From contig NZ_BEWA01000032.1 in the NCBI RefSeq assembly GCF_003112535.1, positions 1 through 46,496 on the forward strand: a stretch of 46,496 nt of DNA, written 5' to 3'. This stretch comes from Streptomyces rishiriensis. Lineage in GTDB: Bacteria; Actinomycetota; Actinomycetes; Streptomycetales; Streptomycetaceae. Position numbers and translations under genes: made by a program. Shown here in pieces: positions 22,643 to 30,287 of the stretch (its first letter is position 1; each line of letters starts with the position of its first letter). A model generated the notes under the pieces. It saw only the letters and a list, made by a program, of their open reading frames with translations, was not told the DNA's origin and searched no databases.

Positions 22643-25600
22643 TCAGCGGTCCGAGCATGTCGACGCGCGGGCCGGGGGCGGTCGCAGTCGGCAGATCGCG
22701 GCGAACCGGGCCGGAACGTCGAGGTTCCACAGCCGTACGGTCCCGTCGTTGCTGCTGCTCGCAATCGTCCGCCCGTCCGGGGAGAACACCGTGCCCCACA
22801 CCGCGTTCGTGTGTCCGGTCAGGGTGGCCCACGGCCGCCGCCCGGCCACGTCCCACACCCGCACCGTACGGTCGCTGCCGCTCCCGGCGAGCAGCCGGCC
22901 GTCCGGGGAGAACGCGATGCCGCGCACCGATCCCGTGTGTCCTCCCAGCACCGCCGTCGGACGTCGTCGGCCGACGTCCCAGAGCCGGACGGTCCCGTCG
23001 TTGCCGCTGCTCGCCAGCGCCCTGCCGTCCGGGCTGAACGCCACCGCCCGTACCGCGCCCGTGTGTCCGCCGAGCGTGGCCAGCGGCTCGCGGGACGCGA
23101 CGTCCCACAGCCGTACGGTCAGATCGTCGCCCGCGCTCGCGAGGGTGCGCCCGTCGGGGCTGAAGGCCACGTCGTTGACGAAGTCGGTGTGTCCGGTGAG
23201 CGTGGCCAGGGGCCGGCGGGCGGCCATGTCCCACAGCCGCACCGTGCGGTCCGCGCCCGCCGACGCCAGCAGCGCGCCGTCCGGCGAGAACGCCACCGAG
23301 AAGACGTCCCCGTGGTGCCCGGTGAGCGTGCGCAGGAGGCGGTGGGCGGCGACGTCCCACAGCCGGACCGTGCCGTCCGAGCCTGCCGAGGCCAGCGTCC
23401 GCCCGTCGGGGGCGAACGCGACCGAGAACACCGCCGAGCGATGGCCCCGCAGGGTCGCCACGGGCCGGTGCCTGGCCACGTCCCACAACCGCACCGTGTG
23501 ATCGGTGTCGGCCGTCGCCAGCAGTGTTCCGTCAGGGCTGTAGGCGGACTGCCAGATCTCGGTGTACGGGCGGGCCGTCAGGACCGGGCCGCCCAGGTCC
23601 CAGAGCACGACCGTCTGGTCGAACCCCGCGGTGGCGAGCATGGTCCCGTCGGCGTTCACGGCCACGCCCATCGTGTAGTCGGTGTGGCCGGTGAGCGTCA
23701 GCGTCGGCATACCGCTGTGCACGTCCCACAGACGGGTCGTGCCGTCACCGCCCGCGCTGACGACCGTGGCGCCGTCGGGGGTGTAGGCGACCGCGTTGAC
23801 GTCGTCGCTGTGGCCGGTGAGGACGGACGTCGTCCGGCGGCGGGCCAGGTCCCACAGCCGGACGGTCCGGTCGGCGCCGCCGCTGGCCAGGCTCCGCCCG
23901 TCCGGCGCGAACGCCACGCCGTACACCTCGTCGGTGTGCCCGTGGAGCACGCCCCCCGGCCGGTCGCGCACCGTGTCCCACAGCCGGACGGTCCGGTCGG
24001 CGCCGGCCGACGCGAGCGTCCGGCCGTCCGGGGCGTACGCCAGCGCGTCGACCTGCCCGACGTGGCCGGTGAACGACTCGACACGGCGCATCCGGCCGGT
24101 GTCCCAGACCTGGACCGTGCCGTCGCCCGCCGCGAGGGCCAGCGTGCGGCCCCGGGGGTCGAACGCCACGGCCCGGGCGCCCGCGGTGCTCTGCGGGAAC
24201 ACCGCCCTGGTCCGGTGGTCGGCCACGCCCCACAGTCGCACCGGCGCGTTCGTGGAGCCCGCAGCGAGCGTGCGGCCGTCGGGGCTGAAGGCGACCGAGC
24301 GCACCTGCCCGGCCATGGTGAACGTGGCGGTCGTACGGCGGTCCGCGAGCCGTCGCAGCGTCACCGTGCCGTCCGAACTGGCCGTCGCCAGCGTGCGCCC
24401 GTCCGGTGCGAACGCCACCGAGTTGACCGGTCCCCGGTGTCCGCCGAGCCGGGCCTCGAAGGGCTGTGCCTGGGTGCTCAGGAGGGCGCCCCGGGCCTCG
24501 GGCGTCGCCTGGGAACGGTAGGCCTCCTCGGCGAGCCGCATCGACGCCTCAGGCTGGCCCGCGGCGAGGGAGGCGGACTGCGCGGCGAGGGCCCGGGACC
24601 GGGCGACCCGCTCCTGGTGCAGCGCGTCGGAGCGCTGCCGGTACGCCAGCGCTCCGGCGGCCACGGCAAGGGTCAGCAGCACGACGAGCGTGGCCAGCGT
24701 GCTCTGCCGTCGCCGGATCTGCCGCCGGGCCTGCCGCCGACGCTCCGCCTCCTCGGCCCGGCTCGCCCGCAGGAACGCCTCCTCCTGTGCGCTGAGCAGG
24801 CTGCGGGCGTCCAGTTCCCCGGCCCACCCCCCGACCGTGTCCAGCCGGGCGCCACGGTAGAGGGCGGACGGATCGCGGCCCTCGCGCTCCCATTCGCCGG
24901 CGGCGTGCGCGAGTTGCTGGCGGATCAGCAGTCCGTCGCGGTCGGCGTCGATCCAGCCGCGCAGCCGGGGCCAGGCGTGCAGCAGGGCCTCGTGGGCGAT
25001 CTCGACGGTGTCGCGGTCGGCGGTGATCAGGCGGGCTCGCACGAAGGCGTCCAGGGCGGCCGTGGCGTCGGCCGCGTCGGCCGGCCGGTCCACCAGCGCG
25101 GCCCGGCTCATCCGGCACCGGGCGGGTCCGGCGCCGTCGGCGACATGGACCAGGCGCACCAGAATCCTGCGGATCGTCTGCTGCTCGCTCGGGTACAGGC
25201 CCGCGAACACGTCCTCGGCGGTGCGGGCGACCGCCCCGCGAATCCCGCCGGTGCGCTCGTACCCCGCGACGGTGAGGGTGTCGCCCTCGCGCCGCTGCCA
25301 GGTGGTCAGCAGCGCGTGCGAGATCAGCGGCAGCGCACCGGAAGGGGTGACGTCCGGCAGGGCGCGCCCGGGGTCCGCCGCGTCGCCGGGCAGTCCGCCC
25401 GGTTCGCCGGGCAGTCCGCCCGGTTCGCCGAGCAGCCCGGCGTCGCGCAGCAGCAGCGGGACGAGACCCGGCTCCAGGGTGAGTCCGGCGAGGTCGGCGG
25501 GGCGGGTGATCGCCTCCCGCAGCTCCGCGACGGACATCGGGGGCAGAACGAACAGCCCTTCGGTGAACACCGCCCCGAGCTCGGGGAGTTCGATGCACCT

Positions 25601-26518
25601 GCCGGACAGGTCGGCCCGTACGCCCAGGACCACCACGGCCGGATCGGGGCCGGATCGGTCTTCCGGGTCCGACGGGCGGCGGGACGTCGCCAAGGCGCAC
25701 AGCACCCGGGCGAAGGCGCGTCGCTCGTCCTCGTCGGAGCAGAGCGTGAACAGCTCCTCGAACTGGTCGACGAGGAACACCGGACGCACCGGCGGCGGCC
25801 GTCTGGCCCCGTCCCCGTGGGCGCACGAGGCGTCGTCCACCGTGCGCCGCACGGCTTCCAGCAACGCCTCGGGCCGGTCCCTCAGCTGCCGCACGGTGAC
25901 GCCGAGATCGCCGTCCAGCGCCTTCGCGACGCCGGTCAGCAGCTCCTCCAGCGGACGAGCGGTGGGCGTGAAGGCCACCACCGGCCACCGCTCGGCGCCC
26001 GGCATGGGGAAGCCGCCGGGGGTACGGAAGGCCGGTACGAGGCCGGCGTGGAACAGGGACGACTTGCCGGCGCCCGAAGGCGCCACGACCATCAGCGGCC
26101 CGTTGCCGATCCGTTCGAAGACCCTCTCGACCAGGGCGGCGGTGGCCCGCTCGCGGCCGAAGAACCATTGCGCGTCCTGCGCGGTGAACGCGGACAGCCC
26201 CCGGTAGGGGCGGACGCCCTCGGGCTCCGGCCGCGGTTCCTCGGAGTTTTGGGCGGTCTTCGTCAGCAGGTGCAGCAGCCCGCCGTCGGCCTGCAGGATC
26301 TCGTCGCAGCGCCGCGCGACGTCGACGGTGACCCGCTTCGCACCGGTCTCGATCTTGCTGAGGTAGCCCTTGCTGTAGTGCGTCCGGCGGGCCATGTCGG
26401 CCAGCGAGAGGCCGCGCTGCCGACGCAGGCGTCTGAGCTGGGTGGGGAAGTCCTGAACCGTGGTGTCGGACGGTGGCGGTTCGTTTCGGTCGCCGGTGTG
26501 CTGCTGCTCCCCCACCAC
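22643..26518 (-). CDS. HTH / STAND-type ATPase / WD40 fusion protein
   Basis: 1291 residues from GTG 26518 (GTG 26515 is an alternative). Order: an XRE-type helix-turn-helix (about residues 25-82: FPTQLRRLRRQRGLSLADMA, GYLSKIETG); a nSTAND1-type NTPase (about 103-500) with the P-loop VAPSGAGKSS (147-154) and Walker B VFLVDQFEEL, plus winged-helix linker sequences ending in IAHEALLHAWPRLRGW; one transmembrane helix (around 610, STLATLVVLLTLAVAAGALA); then 14 WD40 repeats (about 700-1280), each ending LAS.G.D.TVRLWD and likely forming two seven-bladed propellers. Such proteins are signal-sensing scaffolds of unknown ligand, possibly conflict or differentiation regulators. Repeats 2, 3, 7 and 8 are the most diverged; 9-14 are nearly identical. 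Confidence 0.9.
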   Translation of the reverse strand: MVGEQQHTGDRNEPPPSDTTVQDFPTQLRRLRRQRGLSLADMARRTHYSKGYLSKIETGAKRVTVDVARRCDEILQADGGLLHLLTKTAQNSEEPRPEPEGVRPYRGLSAFTAQDAQWFFGRERATAALVERVFERIGNGPLMVVAPSGAGKSSLFHAGLVPAFRTPGGFPMPGAERWPVVAFTPTARPLEELLTGVAKALDGDLGVTVRQLRDRPEALLEAVRRTVDDASCAHGDGARRPPPVRPVFLVDQFEELFTLCSDEDERRAFARVLCALATSRRPSDPEDRSGPDPAVVVLGVRADLSGRCIELPELGAVFTEGLFVLPPMSVAELREAITRPADLAGLTLEPGLVPLLLRDAGLLGEPGGLPGEPGGLPGDAADPGRALPDVTPSGALPLISHALLTTWQRREGDTLTVAGYERTGGIRGAVARTAEDVFAGLYPSEQQTIRRILVRLVHVADGAGPARCRMSRAALVDRPADAADATAALDAFVRARLITADRDTVEIAHEALLHAWPRLRGWIDADRDGLLIRQQLAHAAGEWEREGRDPSALYRGARLDTVGGWAGELDARSLLSAQEEAFLRASRAEEAERRRQARRQIRRRQSTLATLVVLLTLAVAAGALAYRQRSDALHQERVARSRALAAQSASLAAGQPEASMRLAEEAYRSQATPEARGALLSTQAQPFEARLGGHRGPVNSVAFAPDGRTLATASSDGTVTLRRLADRRTTATFTMAGQVRSVAFSPDGRTLAAGSTNAPVRLWGVADHRTRAVFPQSTAGARAVAFDPRGRTLALAAGDGTVQVWDTGRMRRVESFTGHVGQVDALAYAPDGRTLASAGADRTVRLWDTVRDRPGGVLHGHTDEVYGVAFAPDGRSLASGGADRTVRLWDLARRRTTSVLTGHSDDVNAVAYTPDGATVVSAGGDGTTRLWDVHSGMPTLTLTGHTDYTMGVAVNADGTMLATAGFDQTVVLWDLGGPVLTARPYTEIWQSAYSPDGTLLATADTDHTVRLWDVARHRPVATLRGHRSAVFSVAFAPDGRTLASAGSDGTVRLWDVAAHRLLRTLTGHHGDVFSVAFSPDGALLASAGADRTVRLWDMAARRPLATLTGHTDFVNDVAFSPDGRTLASAGDDLTVRLWDVASREPLATLGGHTGAVRAVAFSPDGRALASSGNDGTVRLWDVGRRRPTAVLGGHTGSVRGIAFSPDGRLLAGSGSDRTVRVWDVAGRRPWATLTGHTNAVWGTVFSPDGRTIASSSNDGTVRLWNLDVPARFAAICRLRPPPARASTCSDR

Positions 26519-26650
26519 ATCCCCCGGGTGTCGCGCGCATGAGCCGTGAGACGGCCGACACTCAGGGTACTGCGGGCATATGACGACCGATCACGCATTG
26601 CACCGGCGTGGCGCGAAGGCTTGGCGGGAAGGCGTGGCGGGCACACGGAC

Positions 26651-26678
26651 GTCCGGAACCGCCGACGCGGTTCCGGAC
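26651..26678 (-). terminator. terminator of the small secreted-protein gene
   Basis: GTCCGGAACCGC (26651-26662) and GCGGTTCCGGAC (26667-26678) make a perfect 12-bp stem with a 4-nt CGAC loop, 21 nt past the stop of the leftward gene. Confidence 0.75.
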
Positions 26679-26699
26679 GATCCCCCGTGAGATGTGGCG

Positions 26700-27065
26700 C
26701 TACGGCCGGTTCAGCTTGATCGAGTTGATCGGCGTCAGGTCGGCGTACACGCCCTTCTGCGCCCCGATGGTGTAGTTGCAGTTCGTGCCGCCGTAGTTCA
26801 GGCAGAGTTCGGCCGTGGCGCCACCGGTCTGGTTGTTGAGGACCCAGTGCCAGCCGACCTGGTTGCTGAGGTCATGGCCCCCGTAGCTCCAGTAGACGGC
26901 GCTCGGGCTCTGGGCGGGACTCTGGTTCTGCGGGTAGACGCAGACGGCGCCGGACGGACACCCGGCCCAGTCGGCGGCCGGCTTGGCTTCGGCCGTCCCG
27001 GCCAGCGCCACCATCGCGGTGGCCGCGGTGGCCAGGGCGACGGCCCCACTGAACAACTTGCGCAT
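26700..27065 (-). CDS. small secreted protein
   Basis: 121 residues, ATG 27065 with AAGGGGGAA upstream. A clear Sec signal peptide (MRKLFSGAVALATAATAMVALAG, cut near AEA at 25-27) precedes a mature part of about 94 residues. The mature part has four cysteines (WAGCPSGAVCVYPQN near the start, ELCLNYGGTNCNY near the end), probably two disulfides. The CPSGAVCVYP pattern is common in small extracellular Streptomyces proteins, some annotated as peptidase-inhibitor-like (I36), but no function is proven. Monocistronic. Confidence 0.8.
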   Translation of the reverse strand: MRKLFSGAVALATAATAMVALAGTAEAKPAADWAGCPSGAVCVYPQNQSPAQSPSAVYWSYGGHDLSNQVGWHWVLNNQTGGATAELCLNYGGTNCNYTIGAQKGVYADLTPINSIKLNRP

Positions 27066-27316
27066 GTTTCCCCCTTGCGGTGGTCCTGCCTGGTCGCAGG
27101 TCGTGCTCGGTCTTTCGGCATCAGACTGTCCGCCGGGTCGGGAGAGGTCGACGGGTTTCCTGTTTCCCGTTCCCGAGGCGCGCCGGGAAACCAGCCGCGA
27201 CCAGCATCAACAGCCGGAAGAGGGCAACGCCCTGGAAGCGCGGCACCCGGCGGGGTCGGGCCGGCTGTGCGGACGAGCGGCCACGCGGACGGGGAAGGGA
27301 CGCGCCTCGCCGCTCG

Positions 27317-28213
27317 CTATCCGGCGGAGGCGGCAGCGTCGCGTGAGCGGCGGCGGAGCAGGACCGCGGCCGCGACGACGAGGGCCGCACCGCCGATCGC
27401 GGCCACGGCGATGACCAGCGAGGCAGGGACATGGGCGACGGGCGCGCCGGCGACCGTGACCTGCTGCCTGGTCGTCTGCTGTCCGTGGTGGCTGACGACG
27501 GTCAGGGTGTAGCGGCCCTCGGCCAGGTCGTCGCGCACGCGGGCGTGCCCCGCGTAGACGGTGCCGCCGTCGTCGCACTTGCATCCGGGGTCGTCCGCAC
27601 TGCCCGTCTCCATGGTCAGGGCACGGTCGAAGACGGGTGAGGTGACCGTCAGCGCTTCCTCGTCCGGTGCGGGCCGCAGGTCCATGAGGACGACACGGAC
27701 CTCGCTGCCAGGTCGCACGGGAGCCGATGTGTCGCCGCCGGGGAACGCGTCCCTGGGCCCGATGACGAACCGGCCGATCTCGGCCGCGTCCTCCGCCGTG
27801 ATCGCGAGTCGTGCGGTGGCGACGGTACGGCCGTGACTGGTCGCGGTGAACGGGTAGGTCCCGGCGGGCAGGTCCGAACGGACGCGGTGCTCCGTTCCGG
27901 GCCGGCCGACCTGCGCCGACTGCGTGGCCCCCTTCTTCACGGGGGTCAGGACGATCGGCGCCTCAAGGGCCGGGGAGGTGACCTGCACGGCGTCCCACCC
28001 GGGCGGCATCCCCTCGAGGCTGAACCACGGGGCGTCCCCTGCCCGCAGGCGCCCGTCCTGAGGCGCGTGGTAGTCCAGCCGGACCGCTGGGGACGGGCTG
28101 CCGGCCGGGCCGGGGCCCGGTGTCCCGGCCCACGCACTCCCTGCCGCCGTTCCCAGCAGGGGCAGCGCGACAAGGAGGGCCGCGCACACGGATCGGACTG
28201 CCTTGCGGAACAC
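27317..28213 (-). CDS. surface-anchored beta-sandwich protein
   Basis: 298 residues from GTG 28213, chosen for GAGGGGGAA upstream and because it places the signal peptide (FRKAVRSVCAALLVALPLLGTAAGSAWA) at the N-terminus. The mature region has two Ig-like repeats, each ending in a similar strand (SDLPAGTYPFTATSHGR and DDLAEGRYTLTVVSHHGQ). A C-terminal membrane helix (VPASLVIAVAAIGGAALVVAAAVLL) and a basic tail (RRRSRDAA) anchor it. This suggests a membrane-tethered, outward-facing protein. A CKCDDGG loop carries two cysteines. Function unknown. Confidence 0.8.
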   Translation of the reverse strand: MFRKAVRSVCAALLVALPLLGTAAGSAWAGTPGPGPAGSPSPAVRLDYHAPQDGRLRAGDAPWFSLEGMPPGWDAVQVTSPALEAPIVLTPVKKGATQSAQVGRPGTEHRVRSDLPAGTYPFTATSHGRTVATARLAITAEDAAEIGRFVIGPRDAFPGGDTSAPVRPGSEVRVVLMDLRPAPDEEALTVTSPVFDRALTMETGSADDPGCKCDDGGTVYAGHARVRDDLAEGRYTLTVVSHHGQQTTRQQVTVAGAPVAHVPASLVIAVAAIGGAALVVAAAVLLRRRSRDAAASAG

Positions 28214-28277
28214 GGATTCCCCCTCGGCAGAAGACGGTCGGACCGCCGACGACACCCGATCGACCGATCACCTTATT

Positions 28278-28309
28278 CGCCCGATCGCCCGATCGCCCGA
28301 TCGCCCGAT
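28278..28309. repeat. 8-bp tandem repeat CGCCCGAT x4
   Basis: Four exact copies upstream of the surface-protein gene, next to further GATC-rich sequence (GATCAATCGATCAGG near 28330). Non-coding. The nested GATCG steps could bind a regulator or simply reflect slippage. Confidence 0.85.
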
Positions 28310-28387
28310 CGAACCGTGGACCGGGTGGTCGATCAATCGATCAGGAAGAGGGGAGAGCCGCGCCGTCGGTTGCCGGGCGGAACCGCC

Positions 28388-29224
28388 TCAGGTGAGGTCC
28401 AGATCGGCATGGAGCAGGTCGTGGTCGGAGTACCGGGTGTGCTCCACCCCGTGCGCGAGCGCGGCGATGCCTCGCAGGAAGACGTAGTCGAACTTGCTGT
28501 GCCAGTCGGTGGTCGGCTGACAGGCGTGTGCGCCGGAGGGACGGCACCGGGGATCTGCGTCCGCCGCCAGCGCCCACAGCGGGGCGAGCTCCACGGCGTC
28601 CGGCTGCGCGTTGAAGTCGCCCAGAACGACGGCGCGCTCGTACGGGGCGACCACCGGGGCGAGCACGCGGGCCTGCTCCGCACGGACCGCCTCCTGGCGG
28701 CGCTCGGCGAAGTGCGTGTTGAAGACCCGCACGGACCGGCCGCCCACCACGGTGGTCACCGCCATGTATCCACGGTCCTCGGAGCCGCCGTCGGGATATT
28801 CCACGTTGACGCGGTCCGTCATCGGCGCCGCCGACAGGATCGCCTCCCCGAACCCGCCCGGGTTCCACGGCACTCCCCCGCACCGGCCCCAGTCGCGCAG
28901 GACCATGCCGTACTCGACGTGGTAGACCAGCCCGTAAAGGCTTTCCAGATGGTCGCGGATCCGGTCGACGTCGCGCACGCAGGCTTCCTGCAGGCCGATG
29001 ACCTGAGGCGCGAACGCGGCGATCTCGGCCGCCCGGTCGACGCTGCTCTCGCCGCAGGGGTTGCAGATGTTCCACGTCATGACCCGGTTCGTCATGACGT
29101 CCCGGACGGCGCCGACGGGCAGCGCTCGCCCGAGAGGGGCGTCAGCCGGCGCACCGGGGCCGACGAGCACCAGACAGAGCAGGGTCACCACGCCCGCGAG
29201 CCACCGCGTACCCGTTCCGGGCAC
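28388..29224 (-). CDS. secreted endonuclease/exonuclease/phosphatase-family protein
   Basis: 278 residues from GTG 29224, placed 5 nt after AGGAGG; the GTG at 29227 is too close to that site. A signal peptide (RWLAGVVTLLCLVLVGPGAPADA) is followed by the EEP fold. Its metal and catalytic residues are present in order: Asn in MTWNICNPCG, Glu in IGLQEAC, His in VFNTHFAERR, Asp/Asn in VVLGDFNAQPD, and the final DH in TRYSDHDLL. Members cleave phosphodiesters in nucleic acids, phospholipids or inositol phosphates. An extracellular nuclease or phosphatase is likely; the substrate is open. Confidence 0.87.
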   Translation of the reverse strand: MPGTGTRWLAGVVTLLCLVLVGPGAPADAPLGRALPVGAVRDVMTNRVMTWNICNPCGESSVDRAAEIAAFAPQVIGLQEACVRDVDRIRDHLESLYGLVYHVEYGMVLRDWGRCGGVPWNPGGFGEAILSAAPMTDRVNVEYPDGGSEDRGYMAVTTVVGGRSVRVFNTHFAERRQEAVRAEQARVLAPVVAPYERAVVLGDFNAQPDAVELAPLWALAADADPRCRPSGAHACQPTTDWHSKFDYVFLRGIAALAHGVEHTRYSDHDLLHADLDLT

Positions 29225-29474
29225 CACCGCCTCCTCACCGCGGACGCACACCGCACCCGCCACACCCGTGCACGAGGCTATGCGAAGCCGCCGGCCGGCG
29301 ACACACGCCTCGGCCGGCGACCGGCGTTTCTGAACAGGTCCGCCGTCGCGGCGAGTTGACGGGAGGAGCCGGAATCAGCGGCGAGGGCCGAGTGCGCGGA
29401 GCGTGTCGCCACCCTCCGCCGGGTGAACGGCTTCGTCTTGGGGCCGCCCCGTCGGTCTGCCATCATGGGGGAAG

Positions 29475-29517
29475 CGGAACCTCGTTCCGTGGACGACAGG
29501 ACGGGTCCCGTACGGGA
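29475..29517. promoter_or_regulatory. two palindromes in the TetR promoter region
   Basis: CGGAAC (29475-29480), CTC, GTTCCG (29484-29489), and the perfect 12-bp palindrome TCCCGTACGGGA (29506-29517). Both lie 25-67 nt upstream of the TetR GTG. The first has the GGAAC-n-GTTCC form seen in many TetR operators, so it is the better autoregulatory candidate. Confidence 0.5.
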
Positions 29518-29541
29518 ATCCCGCCGACGAGGAAGGTCGCG

Positions 29542-30132
29542 GTGAACGACACAGGCCAGAGCTCGGCGAGCGCGGCCGGGTCCAAACGCAAGGACGCCCG
29601 GCGCAACCAGCGGACTCTGCTGGACGCCGCCGCCGCGATCTTCGTCACCTCGGGCGTGGAAGCGCCGGTGCGTGACATCGCGGCCAAGGCCGGCGTGGGG
29701 GTGGGCACGATATACCGCCACTTCCCCACCAGGGCGGACCTCGTCATCGCCGTCTACCGCCACCAGGTCGACGCCTGCGCCGAAGCAGGGCCCGCCCTGT
29801 TGACGAGCGGCCCTTCCGCTTTCGTCGCCCTCGAACGATGGGTCGACCTGTTCGTCGACTTCCTGGTCACCAAGCACGGCCTCGCAGCAGCGCTGCAGAC
29901 CGACAACGCCGGTTTTGAGACGCTGCACGCCTACTTCCTCGACCGCCTCCTGCCGGTGTGCGCCCAGCTGCTCGACGCCGCCGCCGCCTCCGGTGAGATC
30001 TCCTCCGGTCTCGACGCCTACCCGTTCATGCGGGGCATCGGAAACCTCTGCATCGGCGCCGACAGCGACCCGCGCTACGACGCACGCCGGCTGGTCGCGC
30101 TCCTCCTGACGGGCCTGCGCCGAGCCGGCTGA
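29542..30132 (+). CDS. TetR/AcrR family regulator
   Basis: 196 residues from GTG 29542 (GAGGAAGG upstream). The N-terminal HTH (about 18-65) is canonical: RNQRTLLDAAAAIFVTSGVE, VRDIAAKAGVGVGTIYRHFPT, then RADLVIAVYRHQVD. The C-terminal ligand-binding domain (about 80-190) is of the SbtR/TetR_C type with FLDRLLPVCAQLLDAAAASGEIS. TetR proteins usually control an adjacent gene. Here the divergent neighbour is the secreted EEP protein about 320 nt away, and no transporter or oxidoreductase is beside it, so the target may lie elsewhere or be lost. Confidence 0.9.
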   Translation: MNDTGQSSASAAGSKRKDARRNQRTLLDAAAAIFVTSGVEAPVRDIAAKAGVGVGTIYRHFPTRADLVIAVYRHQVDACAEAGPALLTSGPSAFVALERWVDLFVDFLVTKHGLAAALQTDNAGFETLHAYFLDRLLPVCAQLLDAAAASGEISSGLDAYPFMRGIGNLCIGADSDPRYDARRLVALLLTGLRRAG

Positions 30133-30195
30133 CCCGGGCACCCGAAGATTCCTCCTCAGGACGACGGCCCGACGGCCCGACGCGACGACCGCTCG

Positions 30196-30255
30196 GCAGG
30201 ACGGCGGGACGGCGGGACGGCGTGACCCGTGACGGCGGGACGGCAGGACGGCAGG
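30196..30255. repeat. GGACGGCG-type simple repeats
   Basis: Imperfect 8-bp units (GGACGGCG, GGACGGCA) fill the gap between the TetR gene and the leftward SUKH gene. Non-coding; likely slippage-prone. Confidence 0.6.
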
Positions 30256-30287
30256 CCGGCGAGCAAGGCCGTGAGGGCCGGCCGGGT

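Noticed and set aside
22700..24455. Regular repeats that could look like a CRISPR or satellite array
   Set aside because: The units are about 126 bp, encode WD40 blades in frame, and have no spacers.
22148..26542. A very long open frame on the plus strand (over 1400 codons)
   Set aside because: It is the antisense of the WD40 protein gene. Its translation is low-complexity Arg/Gly/Pro/Val sequence with no domain, while the minus strand shows HTH, ATPase and WD40 motifs.
28278..28309. CGCCCGAT repeats as an origin or iteron set
   Set aside because: Only four units, no replication gene and no AT-rich stretch nearby; treated as a simple tandem repeat.
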